64,000 nt of DNA from contig NZ_POVL01000010.1 of NCBI RefSeq assembly GCF_002939185.1, forward strand, positions 39,671 to 103,670. Direction: 5' to 3'. Below the pieces are notes generated by a model that was not told the origin of the DNA, ran no database searches, and was given only the letters and a program-made list of their open reading frames with translations. A program made the position numbers and the translations under genes. Positions 7,578 to 17,854 of the stretch are shown here, piece by piece (position 1 is the stretch's first letter; the number at the start of each line of letters is the position of its first letter). The DNA is from Enterobacter sichuanensis. Lineage in GTDB: Bacteria; Pseudomonadota; Gammaproteobacteria; Enterobacterales; Enterobacteriaceae.

Positions 7578-10103
7578 ATGGCGGGGAATGACCGCGAGCC
7601 AATAGGACGTAAGGGAAGACCAACGCGTCCGGCGAAAGAAAAGGTAAGCCGTCGTCGCCTCAGAGATGAGGACTATGACGATGACTATGAAGACGATTAT
7701 GAGGATGAAGAACCGATGCCGCGCAAAGGAAAAGGCAAAGGGCGTAAGCCTCGGGGCAAACGCGGCTGGTTCTGGCTGCTGCTGAAGCTGTTTATTGTTT
7801 TTGTTGTGCTGATGGCGATCTACGGCGTGTATCTGGATCAGAAGATCCGCAGCCGTATCGACGGTAAAGTCTGGCAGTTACCTGCGGCGGTGTATGGCCG
7901 TATGGTGAACCTTGAGCCGGATATGTCCATCAGTAAGAACGAGATGGTCAAACTGCTGGAAGCCACGCAGTATCGCCAGGTATCGAAAATGACGCGGCCT
8001 GGCGAATTTACCGTGCAGGCAAACAGCATTGAGATGATCCGCCGTCCGTTTGACTTCCCGGACAGCAAAGAGGGGCAGGTGCGCGCGCGTCTGACCTTTG
8101 ACGGCGATCGTCTGGATACCATTGAGAACATGGATAACAACCGTCAGTTCGGTTTCTTCCGTCTCGATCCCCGTCTGATCACCATGCTCTCATCAGCAAA
8201 CGGCGAACAGCGTCTGTTTGTGGCGCGTAATGGCTTCCCGGATCTGCTGGTGGACACCCTGCTGGCAACCGAAGACCGTCACTTCTACGAGCACGATGGC
8301 ATCAGCCTCTACTCGATTGGCCGTGCGGTTCTGGCTAACCTCACGGCGGGGCGTACCGTGCAGGGGGCAAGTACCCTTACTCAGCAGCTGGTCAAGAACC
8401 TGTTCCTCTCCAGCGAACGCTCTTACTGGCGTAAAGCTAACGAAGCGTACATGGCCGTGCTGATGGATGCGCGCTACAGCAAGGATCGTATCCTTGAGCT
8501 GTACATGAACGAGGTGTACCTCGGTCAGAGCGGCGATAACGAAATCCGCGGCTTCCCGCTGGCGAGTCTGTATTACTTTGGTCGTCCGGTCGAAGAGCTA
8601 AGTCTTGACCAGCAGGCGCTGCTGGTGGGCATGGTGAAAGGGGCGTCCATCTACAACCCTTGGCGTAACCCGAAACTTGCGCTGGAACGTCGTAACCTGG
8701 TACTGCGTCTGCTGCAGCAACAGCAGGTGATTGACCAGGAGCTGTACGACATGCTGAGCGCGCGTCCGCTGGGCGTTCAGCCGCGCGGTGGGGTGATCTC
8801 GCCTCAGCCGGCGTTTATGCAGCTGGTGCGTCAGGAGTTGCAGAGCAAGCTGGGTGATAAAGTGAAAGATCTTTCCGGCGTGAAGATCTTCACCACCTTC
8901 GACTCCGTGGCGCAGGATGCGGCAGAAAAAGCGGCGGTGGAAGGCATTCCGGCACTGAAGAAACAGCGTAAGCTCTCCGATCTTGAAACCGCGATGGTGG
9001 TGGTTGACCGTAACAGCGGTGAAGTTCGCGCGATGGTGGGCGGGGCTGAGCCGCAGTTTGCGGGTTACAACCGTGCCATGCAGGCGCGTCGCTCGATCGG
9101 TTCTCTGGCAAAACCGGCGACCTATCTCACTGCCCTGAGTCAGCCAAATCAGTATCGCCTGAATACCTGGATTGCGGATGCGCCGATCTCCCTGCGTCAG
9201 CCTAACGGCCAGGTCTGGTCACCGCAGAACGATGATAAACAGTTCAGCGGCCAGGTGATGCTGGTGGATGCGTTAACGCGCTCCATGAACGTGCCAACGG
9301 TCAATCTGGGGATGTCGCTGGGCCTGCCGGCCATTGTCGACACCTGGCAGAAACTCGGCGTGTCGAAAGATCAGCTGCATCCGGTGCCTGCGATGATCCT
9401 TGGTGCGCTTAACCTGACGCCGATCGAAGTGGCGCAGGCGTTCCAGACCATTGCCAGCGGCGGTAACCGTGCACCGCTGTCAGCGCTGCGTTCGGTGATT
9501 GCCGAGGATGGCTCTGTGCTGTATCAGAGCTTCCCGCAGGCGGAGCGTGCCGTTCCTGCTCAGGCTGCCTATATGACGCTGTGGACGATGCAGCAGGTTG
9601 TGCAGCGCGGCACCGGGCGTCAGCTGGGAGCGAAGTATCCGGGTCTGCATCTGGCGGGTAAAACCGGGACCACCAACAACAACGTTGATACCTGGTTCGC
9701 CGGTATTGATGGGCGTGAAGTGGTGATCACCTGGGTAGGCCGCGATAATAACCAGCCGACTAAACTGTACGGTGCGAGCGGGGCGATGTCGATTTACCAG
9801 CGCTATCTGGCTAATCAGTCTCCGGTTCCGCTGAACCTGGTTGCGCCGGAAGACATCGTCGATATGGGCGTGGACAGTTCCGGTAACTTCGTCTGTGGCG
9901 GCGGGATGCGCACGCTACCCGTCTGGACCACAAACCCGGACTCGCTGTGCCAGCAAAGCCAGCCAGAACAGCCAACGGGTAACCCGTTTGAGCAGTCTTC
10001 TCAGCCACAGCAGCCGCAGCAGCAACAGCCGCAGCAGCAGAATGAGAAGAAAGACAGCGACGGTGTCGCAGGCTGGATTAAAGATATGTTCGGCGGTAAC
10101 TAA
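7578..10103 (+). CDS. mrcB: mrcB, penicillin-binding protein 1b (bifunctional transglycosylase/transpeptidase)
   Basis: Polymerises and cross-links peptidoglycan at the inner membrane. The 841 residues comprise a charged cytoplasmic tail rich in D, E, Y and K (25-60), one membrane helix (about 64-86), a UB2H-type region, the GT51 glycosyltransferase with catalytic E232 in [12 protein letters not shown], and a transpeptidase with S509 in SLAK, SMN at 569-571 and KTGT at 695-698. The C-terminus has a Q/P-rich stretch. ATG at 7578 follows GGAG and gives the E. coli-like [13 protein letters not shown] start. A second in-frame Met after the tail could give the short isoform known in E. coli; none was tested here. 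Confidence 0.98.
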   Translation: MAGNDREPIGRKGRPTRPAKEKVSRRRLRDEDYDDDYEDDYEDEEPMPRKGKGKGRKPRGKRGWFWLLLKLFIVFVVLMAIYGVYLDQKIRSRIDGKVWQLPAAVYGRMVNLEPDMSISKNEMVKLLEATQYRQVSKMTRPGEFTVQANSIEMIRRPFDFPDSKEGQVRARLTFDGDRLDTIENMDNNRQFGFFRLDPRLITMLSSANGEQRLFVARNGFPDLLVDTLLATEDRHFYEHDGISLYSIGRAVLANLTAGRTVQGASTLTQQLVKNLFLSSERSYWRKANEAYMAVLMDARYSKDRILELYMNEVYLGQSGDNEIRGFPLASLYYFGRPVEELSLDQQALLVGMVKGASIYNPWRNPKLALERRNLVLRLLQQQQVIDQELYDMLSARPLGVQPRGGVISPQPAFMQLVRQELQSKLGDKVKDLSGVKIFTTFDSVAQDAAEKAAVEGIPALKKQRKLSDLETAMVVVDRNSGEVRAMVGGAEPQFAGYNRAMQARRSIGSLAKPATYLTALSQPNQYRLNTWIADAPISLRQPNGQVWSPQNDDKQFSGQVMLVDALTRSMNVPTVNLGMSLGLPAIVDTWQKLGVSKDQLHPVPAMILGALNLTPIEVAQAFQTIASGGNRAPLSALRSVIAEDGSVLYQSFPQAERAVPAQAAYMTLWTMQQVVQRGTGRQLGAKYPGLHLAGKTGTTNNNVDTWFAGIDGREVVITWVGRDNNQPTKLYGASGAMSIYQRYLANQSPVPLNLVAPEDIVDMGVDSSGNFVCGGGMRTLPVWTTNPDSLCQQSQPEQPTGNPFEQSSQPQQPQQQQPQQQNEKKDSDGVAGWIKDMFGGN

Positions 10104-10113
10104 CCGCCTCAGG

Positions 10114-10139
10114 TCCCCCCGCAAGGGGGGATTTTTTTT
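10114..10139 (+). terminator. mrcB intrinsic terminator
   Basis: TCCCCCC, a GCAA tetraloop and GGGGGGA form a 7-bp stem followed by eight T (10132-10139), starting ten bases after the mrcB stop. This is a textbook rho-independent terminator with a stable GNRA loop. Confidence 0.95.
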
Positions 10140-10243
10140 ACCCATTCCCCCCATTTTTTTAACCCTCTTTTTAATACTGATTAACCCTTCATTTTCTCCT
10201 GGTTATTTCTTAAACCCTTAATTCTCGTAGGGCCGCGTACTGC

Positions 10244-10300
10244 TTGCTTTGCAGCCAACGTTTCGCCTATTATGCTGCGGTCATAATAATAATTCTCGTT
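10244..10300 (+). promoter_or_regulatory. fhuA promoter with Fur box
   Basis: A candidate -35 TTGCTT (10244-10249) and -10 TATTAT (10268-10273) are 18 bases apart. A Fur-type 19-mer at 10282-10300 matches 12 of 19 positions of GATAATGATAATCATTATC, with two perfect ATAAT blocks, and would cover the transcription start. The sequence resembles the Fur site upstream of E. coli fhuA. Iron repression of the fhu genes is expected from this. Confidence 0.65.
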
Positions 10301-10335
10301 TACGTTATCATTCACTTTTCCATCAGAGATACACC

Positions 10336-12585
10336 ATGGCGCTTTCCAATACTGCTCAGCCAATAAATACGTCGCTGCGTAAAATCGCGGTCGTCGTCGC
10401 CACAGCGGTTGCCGGCATGTCGGCTTATACTCATGCTGCCGAAACCCCGAAAAAAGAAGAAACCATTACGGTAACCGCAGCACCAGCGGCACAGGAGAGT
10501 GCCTGGGGTCCTGCTGCAACCATCGCAGCGAGACAATCCGCGACCGGGACCAAAACGGATACCCCCATCCAAAAGGTACCGCAGTCAATTTCTGTAGTAA
10601 CAGCTGAAGAGATGGCGCTGCATCAGCCGCGCTCGGTTAAAGAAGCTCTGAGTTACACGCCAGGCGTTGCGGTAGGCACCCGTGGTGCATCCAACACCTA
10701 TGACTATTTGATTATCCGTGGCTTTGCGGCCGATGGTCAGACACAAAATAACTACCTCGATGGCATGAAAATGCAGGGGAATTTCTATAACGACGCGGTG
10801 ATTGACCCTTATATGCTGGAGCGGGCCGAGATCATGCGCGGTCCGGTTTCCGTTCTGTATGGCAAAAGCAGCCCTGGTGGCTTGCTGAATATGGTAAGTA
10901 AGCGCCCAACCACCGAGCCGCTGAAAGAGATCCAGTTCAAAGTAGGTACGGATAGCCTGTTCCAGACCGGGTTTGATTTTAGTGATGCCATCGACGACGA
11001 CGGCGTTTACTCTTATCGCTTAACGGGTGTAGCGCGCTCTAATAACGCTCAGCAGGAGCGTGCAGAAGAGCAGCGTTATGCCATCGCGCCATCTTTCTCC
11101 TGGCGTCCTGATGAGAAGACGACCTTTACGTTCCTCTCTTATTTCCAGAACGAGCCTGAAACAGGTTACTACGGCTGGTTACCGAAAGAGGGGACGGTCG
11201 ATCCGTTGCCAAACGGCGATCGTCTGCCGACTGACTTCAACGAAGGCGCGAAGAACAATACCTATTCCCGTAACCAGAAAATGGTGGGATATAGCTTCGA
11301 CCACGAATTCAACGATACCTTTACCGTGCGCCAGAACCTGCGCTTTGCCGAGAATAAAACCTCGCAAAACAGTGTTTACGGTTATGGCGTCTGCACCGAT
11401 CCGGCGAATGCAGGCAACAAACAGTGTGCGGCGCTGTCCCCTGCTGATAAAGGGCATTATCTGGCGCGTAAATACGTTGTCGATAATGAAAAACTGCAGA
11501 ACTTCACCGTTGATACTCAGCTGCAAAGCAAATTCGCTACTGGCGAGGTGGATCACATTCTGCTGACCGGCGTTGACTTTATGCGCATGCGGAATGACAT
11601 CAACTCCTGGTTCGGTTATGACGACTCGGTTCCGCTGCTGGATCTTTATCATCCTGTGAACAGCGATTTTGATTTCGGTGCAAAAGATCCGGCTAACTCA
11701 GGTCCTTACCAGGTCCTGAACCGCCAGAAACAGACCGGTCTTTATGTTCAGGATCAGGCGCAGTGGGATAAAGTGCTGGTCACGTTGGGCGGCCGTTATG
11801 ACTGGGCCGATCAGGAGTCCTATAACCGTGTGTTCAATACCACGTCCAAACGTGATGACACCCAGTTTACCTGGCGTGGCGGTGTTAACTACCTGTTTGA
11901 TAACGGCGTAACCCCGTACTTTAGCTACAGCGAATCGTTTGAACCGGCTTCGCAGACTGATGCTCAGGGTAAACTCTTCTCTCCGTCTAAAGGCAAGCAG
12001 TACGAAGCGGGGGTGAAATACGTTCCGGACGATCGTCCGATTGTCGTCACCGGTGCGTTGTACCAGTTAACCAAAACCAACAACCTGATGGCGGACCCGG
12101 CGGGCTCCATCTTCTCGGTTGAGGGCGGTGAAATCCGTGCCCGTGGCGTAGAGCTGGAAGCGAAAGCTGCGCTGTCTGCGAGCGTTAACGTTGTTGGCTC
12201 CTATACCTACACCGATGCGGAATACACCACCGATACCAATTACAAAGGCAACACGCCTGCACAGGTACCGAAACATATGGCATCGTTGTGGGGGGATTAC
12301 ACCCTCTTTGATGGCGCGCTTTCCGGCCTGACGTTGGGTACCGGCGTGCGTTATACCGGTTCAAGCTATGGCGATGCGGCGAACTCCTTCAAAGTGGGCA
12401 GTTATACCGTCGTCGATGCGCTGGTCCGATACGATCTGGCTCGCGTTGGTATGGCTGGTTCGAACGTGGCGCTGCACGTGAATAACCTGTTCGATCGTGA
12501 GTACGTTGCCAGCTGCTTCAACACCTACGGTTGCTTCTGGGGTGCTGAACGTCAGGTTGTTGCCACCGCGACCTTCCGCTTCTAA
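10336..12585 (+). CDS. fhuA: fhuA, ferrichrome outer-membrane TonB-dependent receptor
   Basis: Imports ferrichrome across the outer membrane using TonB-ExbBD energy; in E. coli it is also the receptor for phages T1, T5 and phi80 and for colicin M. The 749 residues carry a signal peptide of about 34 residues (cleavage after THA), the TonB box ETITV at 42-46, a plug domain with the IIRGF and ERAEIMRGP motifs, and a 22-strand barrel ending in aromatic F (ATATFRF). ATG at 10336 gives the expected long signal peptide; the ribosome site is weak (AGAGA). fhuC follows across a strong hairpin. Confidence 0.97.
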   Translation: MALSNTAQPINTSLRKIAVVVATAVAGMSAYTHAAETPKKEETITVTAAPAAQESAWGPAATIAARQSATGTKTDTPIQKVPQSISVVTAEEMALHQPRSVKEALSYTPGVAVGTRGASNTYDYLIIRGFAADGQTQNNYLDGMKMQGNFYNDAVIDPYMLERAEIMRGPVSVLYGKSSPGGLLNMVSKRPTTEPLKEIQFKVGTDSLFQTGFDFSDAIDDDGVYSYRLTGVARSNNAQQERAEEQRYAIAPSFSWRPDEKTTFTFLSYFQNEPETGYYGWLPKEGTVDPLPNGDRLPTDFNEGAKNNTYSRNQKMVGYSFDHEFNDTFTVRQNLRFAENKTSQNSVYGYGVCTDPANAGNKQCAALSPADKGHYLARKYVVDNEKLQNFTVDTQLQSKFATGEVDHILLTGVDFMRMRNDINSWFGYDDSVPLLDLYHPVNSDFDFGAKDPANSGPYQVLNRQKQTGLYVQDQAQWDKVLVTLGGRYDWADQESYNRVFNTTSKRDDTQFTWRGGVNYLFDNGVTPYFSYSESFEPASQTDAQGKLFSPSKGKQYEAGVKYVPDDRPIVVTGALYQLTKTNNLMADPAGSIFSVEGGEIRARGVELEAKAALSASVNVVGSYTYTDAEYTTDTNYKGNTPAQVPKHMASLWGDYTLFDGALSGLTLGTGVRYTGSSYGDAANSFKVGSYTVVDALVRYDLARVGMAGSNVALHVNNLFDREYVASCFNTYGCFWGAERQVVATATFRF

Positions 12586-12594
12586 CCGCTCTTT

Positions 12595-12623
12595 GGGCAC
12601 GGTTCGCCGTGCCCTTTTTATTT
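12595..12623 (+). terminator. fhuA-fhuC intercistronic terminator with UUCG loop
   Basis: GGGCACGG (12595-12602), loop TTCG and CCGTGCCC (12607-12614) form a perfect 8-bp stem capped by an extra-stable C(UUCG)G-type tetraloop closed by G-C, followed by TTTTTATTT. It lies ten bases after the fhuA stop and 13 before the fhuC start, so it probably lowers transporter expression relative to the receptor. Confidence 0.9.
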
Positions 12624-12635
12624 AAGTTGGCTGAT

Positions 12636-13433
12636 ATGCAGGATAATCAAACGCAACCCGACACCACCTTTACGCTCAACCATCTCTCCTTTCGCGTACC
12701 CGGACGCACGCTGCTGCATCCGCTCTCTCTGACGTTTCCGGCTGGTAAAGTCACGGGCCTGATTGGTCACAACGGCTCCGGTAAATCCACACTGCTCAAA
12801 ATGCTGGGCCGTCATCAGCCGCCTTCAGAAGGCGACATTCTGCTGGACAACCAACCGCTGGAGAGCTGGAGCAGTAAAGCCTTCGCGCGTAAAGTGGCCT
12901 ATCTGCCGCAGCAGCTGCCGCAGGCGGAAGGGATGACGGTACGCGAGCTGGTGGCCATTGGGCGTTATCCCTGGCATGGCGCGCTGGGGCGCTTCGGCGT
13001 CGCCGACAGGGAGAAAGTGGAAGAGGCGATTGCGCTGGTGGGACTAAAACCACTGGCGCACCGGCTGGTGGATAGCCTCTCCGGCGGAGAGCGTCAGCGC
13101 GCGTGGATTGCGATGCTGGTGGCGCAGGACAGCCGCTGCCTGCTGCTCGACGAGCCGACCTCCGCGCTGGATATTGCCCACCAGGTCGACGTGCTGGCGC
13201 TGGTGCATCGCTTAAGTCAGCAGCGGGGTCTGACGGTGATTGCGGTCCTGCATGATATCAATATGGCCGCGCGTTATTGTGACTACCTTGTCGCGCTACG
13301 TGGTGGCGAGATGATTGCACAGGGCTCGCCGTCCGAGCTGATGCGCAGTGAAACGCTGGAACGTATTTACGGTATTCCGATGGGGATTCTGCCTCACCCG
13401 GCCGGGGCTGCGCCGGTGAGCTTTGTATACTGA
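12636..13433 (+). CDS. fhuC: fhuC, ferric hydroxamate ABC transporter ATPase
   Basis: ATPase that drives uptake of ferrichrome and other hydroxamate siderophores with FhuB and FhuD. The 265 residues contain Walker A GHNGSGKST (44-52), the signature LSGGERQR (148-155), Walker B CLLLDEP (168-174) and the switch His in AVLHDIN. ATG at 12636 matches the E. coli length; an ATG nine codons upstream falls in the terminator and is unlikely. No strong ribosome site is visible (AAGTTGG). The stop TGA shares one base with the fhuD start. Confidence 0.97.
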   Translation: MQDNQTQPDTTFTLNHLSFRVPGRTLLHPLSLTFPAGKVTGLIGHNGSGKSTLLKMLGRHQPPSEGDILLDNQPLESWSSKAFARKVAYLPQQLPQAEGMTVRELVAIGRYPWHGALGRFGVADREKVEEAIALVGLKPLAHRLVDSLSGGERQRAWIAMLVAQDSRCLLLDEPTSALDIAHQVDVLALVHRLSQQRGLTVIAVLHDINMAARYCDYLVALRGGEMIAQGSPSELMRSETLERIYGIPMGILPHPAGAAPVSFVY

Positions 13434-14323
13434 TGCTGAATAACATACTTATCAGCCGCCGCCGCCTGCTGACGGCGATGGCGCTCTCACCGCTGCTGTT
13501 AAAAATGACGCCGGCGCGCGCTGCCGCCGTCGATCCGCACCGTATTGTGGCCCTGGAGTGGCTGCCGGTCGAGCTGATGATGGCGCTCGGCGTTACGCCC
13601 TACGGCGTGGCGGATATTCCCAATTACACCCTGTGGGTGAATGAGCCGAAACTGCCGGACTCAGTGATCGACGTCGGCCTGCGTACCGAACCAAACCTTG
13701 AGCTGCTCACCCAAATGAAACCGTCATTCCTGTTCTGGTCGGCGGGCTACGGTCCATCAGAAGAGGTAATGGCACGCATTGCGCCAGGACGCGGATTCGC
13801 ATTCAGCGACGGTAAAAAACCGTTGAGCGTGGCGAAAAACTCGATTAACGAGATGGCGCATTTCCTCAACCGCGAGGCCGAGGCCAAACAGCATCTTCAG
13901 GAATTTGATGACCTGATAGCTACGTTAAAACCGCGTTTTGCGCACCGGGGCGATCGCCCGCTGCTGATGGTGACGCTGCTGGATGCCCGCCATATGCTGG
14001 TCTTTGGTAAAAACTGCCTGTTCCAGGAAGTGCTCGACAGTTTTGGCATCCGTAATGCCTGGGAAGGGGAGATGACGTTCTGGGGCAGCACTGCCGTGGG
14101 TATCGACCGCCTGGCGGCGTTTCGTGATGTGGATGTGCTCTGTTTTGACCACGGGAACGAACGTGACATGCAGACGCTGATGGCGACACCGCTGTGGCAG
14201 GCGATGCCGTTTGTGCGTGAGCAGCGCTTCCAGCGCGCTCCGGCGGTCTGGTTCTACGGCGCGACGCTGTCAGCCATGCACTTTGCCCGGGTGCTGGATA
14301 ACGCGCTGGGAGGTAAGGCATGA
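13433..14323 (+). CDS. fhuD: fhuD, ferric hydroxamate periplasmic binding protein
   Basis: Binds ferric hydroxamates in the periplasm and delivers them to FhuBC. The 296-residue length equals E. coli FhuD. The N-terminus contains SRRRLLTAM followed by a moderately hydrophobic stretch and an AxA-type site (ARAAA near residue 30), resembling a twin-arginine signal. Conserved family segments include EWLPVELMMALG, DVGLRTEPNLELL and the substrate-pocket region FYGATLSAMHF. It starts in the TGATG overlap with fhuC and ends in a 4-base ATGA overlap with fhuB, so translation is coupled. Confidence 0.96.
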   Translation: MLNNILISRRRLLTAMALSPLLLKMTPARAAAVDPHRIVALEWLPVELMMALGVTPYGVADIPNYTLWVNEPKLPDSVIDVGLRTEPNLELLTQMKPSFLFWSAGYGPSEEVMARIAPGRGFAFSDGKKPLSVAKNSINEMAHFLNREAEAKQHLQEFDDLIATLKPRFAHRGDRPLLMVTLLDARHMLVFGKNCLFQEVLDSFGIRNAWEGEMTFWGSTAVGIDRLAAFRDVDVLCFDHGNERDMQTLMATPLWQAMPFVREQRFQRAPAVWFYGATLSAMHFARVLDNALGGKA

Positions 14324-16302
14324 GCAAGCGTATCGCCCGCTTCCCTGTGTTGCTTTTGGCCGTACTTTTCCTCGCCGCGCTGGGATTAACCTGGTTCAAC
14401 CTCTCGGCAGCGCTGCCGCGTGGACAGTGGGGCGGCGCGCTGGCCGCACCGGATATCGATAACATTCAGCAGATGCTGTTCCACTACAGTCTGCTGCCGC
14501 GTCTGGCGATCTCGCTCCTGGTGGGTGCCGGTTTGGGGCTGGTGGGCGTTCTGTTCCAGCAGGTTTTACGTAATCCACTGGCGGAGCCCACGACGCTCGG
14601 CGTCGCGACCGGCGCACAGCTTGGGATCACGGTCATCACGCTGTGGTCCCTGCCAGGGGCGCTGGCTTCGCAGTTTGCCGCACTCGCGGGGGCGTGCGTG
14701 GTGGGGGCGCTGGTCTTTGGCGTGGCCTGGGGCAAACGCCTTTCCCCCGTGACGCTGATTCTGGCCGGGCTGGTGGTGAGCCTCTATTGCGGGGCGATTA
14801 ACCAGCTGCTGGTGCTGTTCCACCACGATCGGCTGCAAAGCATGTTCCTGTGGAGTACCGGCACGCTCACCCAGACCGACTGGAGCGTCGTGCAGCGTCT
14901 GTGGCCACAGCTGGCCGGCGGCACCGTACTGACGCTGTTGCTCCTGCGTCCTCTGACGCTGATGGGACTGGATGATGGCGTGGCGCGTAATCTGGGGCTG
15001 GCGCTGTCGCTGGCGCGCCTGGCTGCATTGACGCTGGCGATTGTATTGAGTGCCCTGCTGGTGAACGCGGTTGGCATCATCGGGTTTATCGGCCTGTTTG
15101 CCCCGCTGCTGGCGAAAATGCTCGGGGCGCGTCGTTTGCTGGCGCGTCTGCTGCTGGCCTCGCTGATTGGGGCGCTGATCCTCTGGCTTTCCGATCAGCT
15201 GATTCTCTGGCTGGCGCGGGTGTGGCGGGAAGTCTCTACCGGGTCGGTCACGGCGCTTATCGGTGCGCCGCTTCTGCTTTGGCTGCTGCCGCGTCTGCGC
15301 AGCATGAGCGCGCCGGCGATGGATGCGGGCGATAAAGTCTCTGCTGAGCGTCAGTCGGTGCTGTGGTTTAGCCTTGCCGGTCTGGCGGTGCTGGTTATCG
15401 CCTCGTTTACTGCGCTCGCTTTCGGACGCGATGCGGCGGGCTGGCACTGGGCAACGGGCGAGTTGCTTAACGAATTGCTGCAGTGGCGCTGGCCGCGTAT
15501 CTTCGCTGCGCTGATCGCCGGGGTGATGCTGGCGGTAGCGGGGTGCATCATTCAGCGTCTGACCGGCAATCCGATGGCGAGCCCGGAAGTGCTCGGGATC
15601 AGCTCTGGCGCCGCCTTTGGCGTGGTGCTGATGCTGTTCTTTGTGCCGGGCAATGCGTTTGCCTGGCTGATGCCTGCCGGTAGTCTCGGTGCGGCGGCCA
15701 CGCTGATGATTATCCTCATTGCTGCCGGTCGCGGCGGATTTTCTCCGCACCGAATGCTGCTGGCCGGGATGGCGCTCAGCACCGCGTTTACGATGCTGCT
15801 GATGATGCTGCAGGCGAGCGGTGACCCGCGTATGGCGAAGATCCTGACCTGGATTTCCGGCTCAACGTACGGTGCTACCGGCAGCCAGGTTGTCTGGTCC
15901 GGGATCGTGATGATCGTGCTGCTGGCGATGGTGCCGCTGTGCCGTCGCTGGATGACCATTCTGCCGCTCGGCGGTGAAACCGCGCGTGCGGTGGGCATGG
16001 CGCTGACGCCAGCGCGTGTTGCTCTGCTGCTGCTGGCGGCGTGCCTGACGGCGACGGCCACCATGACGATCGGACCGCTGAGTTTTGTGGGATTAATGGC
16101 GCCGCACATTGCGAGAATGATGGGATTCCGCCGGACGATGCCGCATATTGTGATGTCAGCCCTCACGGGCGGGGTCATGCTGGTGTTTGCGGACTGGTGC
16201 GGAAGAATGGTGCTGTTCCCGTATCAGATCCCGGCGGGTCTGCTGTCGACCTTCATTGGTGCGCCGTATTTTATTTATCTGTTGAGAAAGCAGAGTCGGT
16301 AA
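14320..16302 (+). CDS. fhuB: fhuB, ferric hydroxamate ABC transporter permease (fused double domain)
   Basis: Inner-membrane permease of 660 residues, twice the usual size of FecCD-type permeases because two homologous halves are fused. The duplication shows in paired motifs: NPLAEPTTLG at 85-94 and NPMASPEVLG at 417-426, each preceded by an (A/V)GxxxQ segment. About twenty hydrophobic helices are expected. The conserved C-terminal half contains the ATPase-contact region around ARAVGMAL. Start ATG overlaps the fhuD stop by four bases. It is followed by a terminator and repeat copy B. Confidence 0.97.
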   Translation: MSKRIARFPVLLLAVLFLAALGLTWFNLSAALPRGQWGGALAAPDIDNIQQMLFHYSLLPRLAISLLVGAGLGLVGVLFQQVLRNPLAEPTTLGVATGAQLGITVITLWSLPGALASQFAALAGACVVGALVFGVAWGKRLSPVTLILAGLVVSLYCGAINQLLVLFHHDRLQSMFLWSTGTLTQTDWSVVQRLWPQLAGGTVLTLLLLRPLTLMGLDDGVARNLGLALSLARLAALTLAIVLSALLVNAVGIIGFIGLFAPLLAKMLGARRLLARLLLASLIGALILWLSDQLILWLARVWREVSTGSVTALIGAPLLLWLLPRLRSMSAPAMDAGDKVSAERQSVLWFSLAGLAVLVIASFTALAFGRDAAGWHWATGELLNELLQWRWPRIFAALIAGVMLAVAGCIIQRLTGNPMASPEVLGISSGAAFGVVLMLFFVPGNAFAWLMPAGSLGAAATLMIILIAAGRGGFSPHRMLLAGMALSTAFTMLLMMLQASGDPRMAKILTWISGSTYGATGSQVVWSGIVMIVLLAMVPLCRRWMTILPLGGETARAVGMALTPARVALLLLAACLTATATMTIGPLSFVGLMAPHIARMMGFRRTMPHIVMSALTGGVMLVFADWCGRMVLFPYQIPAGLLSTFIGAPYFIYLLRKQSR

Positions 16303-16309
16303 TAAAAGT

Positions 16310-16336
16310 AAACGGCAATCCTTAGATTGCCGTTTT
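16310..16336. terminator. bidirectional terminator between fhuB and hemL
   Basis: AAACGGCAATC (16310-16320), loop CTTA and GATTGCCGTTT (16325-16335) form an 11-bp perfect stem flanked by A and T, so it can work on both strands for the convergent genes fhuB and hemL. Confidence 0.85.
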
Positions 16337-16342
16337 AGTGTT

Positions 16343-16392
16343 TGCTCCCTCTCCCCGTGGAAGAGGGTTGGGGTGAGGGCATCAAGCCGCAC
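16343..16392 (-). repeat. dispersed 48-base repeat, copy B (fhuB-hemL gap)
   Basis: Reverse orientation relative to copy A. The reverse complement reads GTGCGGCTTGATGCCCTCAC then CCCAACCCTCTTCCACGGGG then AGAGGGAGCA. It lies between a terminator and the hemL stop at the end of two convergent genes. The stem is less perfect than in the other copies (AAGAGGG against CCCTCTCC). Confidence 0.85.
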
Positions 16393-16395
16393 ATC

Positions 16396-17676
16396 TTAGA
16401 GCTTAGCAAACACCTTACGCGCCGCGTCGATGGTGTTATTGATATCTTCTTCGCTATGCGCCACGGACATAAAGCCCGCTTCGAACGCTGACGGCGCCAG
16501 GTAGACGCCTTCTTCCAGCATCAGGTGGAAGAAGCGCTTGAAGCGTTCGACATCGCATTTCACCACGTCCTGATAGCAGGTCACGGTTTTCGCATCGGTG
16601 AAGAAAATCCCGAACATGCCGCCCACGTGGTTCACAACCAGCGGAATACCGGCTTCCTCTGCCGCATCAAGCAGTCCGTTTGCCAGCTGCGTGGTCAGCT
16701 CAGTCAGGGTTTCGTGGATGCCTGGTTGAGCCACTTCGCTCAGGCAGGCAAAACCTGCCGCCATCGCAATCGGGTTACCGGAGAGCGTGCCTGCCTGGTA
16801 GACCGGGCCGGTTGGTGCCAGGGCTTCCATGACGTCCTTACGCCCACCAAATGCCCCGACCGGCATGCCGCCGCCGATGATTTTGCCAAGACAGGTCAGG
16901 TCTGGCTCAACGCCATAATAAGACTGGGCACCCGCCAGCGCCACGCGGAAGCCGGTCATCACTTCGTCGATGATCAGCAGGGCGCCAAATTCATCGCACA
17001 GGGCACGCAGGCCAGGCAGGAAATCAGGCTGCGGTGGGATGCAGTTCATGTTACCCGCAACAGGCTCAACGATAATGCAGGCGATCTCCTGCGGATACTG
17101 CTCGAATGCCGCGCGAACGGAAGCCAGATCGTTGTAGGTACAGGTCAGAGTATGTTTGGCGAAATCTGCCGGTACGCCAGGAGAGTTTGGCTGGCCGAGG
17201 GTCAGCGCGCCGGAGCCCGCTTTCACCAGCAGGCAGTCCGCATGACCATGGTAACAGCCTTCAAATTTGACGATCTTATCGCGGCCAGTGAAGCCACGCG
17301 CCAGGCGGATGGCGCTCATGGTCGCTTCGGTACCGGAGTTCACCATACGCACCATGTCCATGGTGGGCACCAGCTCGGTGACCAGCTCCGCCATTTTCAC
17401 TTCCATCTCGGTTGGCGCACCGAAGCTCAGGCCGCGCTGTGCGGCTTCGATCACCGCGTTACGGATAGCCGGGTGGTTGTGGCCCAGCACCATCGGGCCC
17501 CAGGAGCCGACATAATCGATATAGGCTTTGCCATCGACATCATACAGATACGCGCCGTCAGCACGTTCGATAAACAGCGGCGTACCGCCCACGCCGGTAA
17601 AGGCGCGCACAGGTGAGTTCACGCCACCCGGAATAAGCTCGCGGGCTGCACTGTAGAGGTTTTCAGACTTGCTCAT
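16396..17676 (-). CDS. hemL: hemL, glutamate-1-semialdehyde 2,1-aminomutase
   Basis: PLP enzyme that makes 5-aminolevulinate from glutamate-1-semialdehyde in the C5 heme pathway. The 426 residues equal the E. coli length. The PLP lysine is K265 in [14 protein letters not shown], with the cofactor aspartate in [12 protein letters not shown] and the pyridoxal contact region [10 protein letters not shown] at 113-122. ATG at 17676-17674 is the family start; an in-frame ATG 12 codons upstream is not supported by family length. It is divergent from clcA across about 180 bases that must contain both promoters; I could not assign them. Confidence 0.97.
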   Translation of the reverse strand: MSKSENLYSAARELIPGGVNSPVRAFTGVGGTPLFIERADGAYLYDVDGKAYIDYVGSWGPMVLGHNHPAIRNAVIEAAQRGLSFGAPTEMEVKMAELVTELVPTMDMVRMVNSGTEATMSAIRLARGFTGRDKIVKFEGCYHGHADCLLVKAGSGALTLGQPNSPGVPADFAKHTLTCTYNDLASVRAAFEQYPQEIACIIVEPVAGNMNCIPPQPDFLPGLRALCDEFGALLIIDEVMTGFRVALAGAQSYYGVEPDLTCLGKIIGGGMPVGAFGGRKDVMEALAPTGPVYQAGTLSGNPIAMAAGFACLSEVAQPGIHETLTELTTQLANGLLDAAEEAGIPLVVNHVGGMFGIFFTDAKTVTCYQDVVKCDVERFKRFFHLMLEEGVYLAPSAFEAGFMSVAHSEEDINNTIDAARKVFAKL

Positions 17677-17854
17677 GGCGTCGTTCCTGGTTCGTATAAA
17701 ATGATTAAGCACACTATTCTAAGTGATCCGCGGAAGGTAATGAAATTTTTGCCCGTTTTCACGGCTAAACAATTGTTAAGTATTTTTCACGGGAAGACGC
17801 GACGCACTCTGGTAAAATCCCTGCGGCTATTTGTATGACGAAAAAGAAACGGTA

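Noticed and set aside
10141..10162. Second C-run and T-run after the mrcB terminator
   Set aside because: CCCCCC followed by TTTTTTT has no pairing G-rich arm, so it is not a second terminator.
14566..15750. 394-codon minus-strand open frame opposite fhuB
   Set aside because: Extremely rich in Q, R and H, as expected from the complement of Leu/Ala/Gly codons. fhuB on the other strand is certain.
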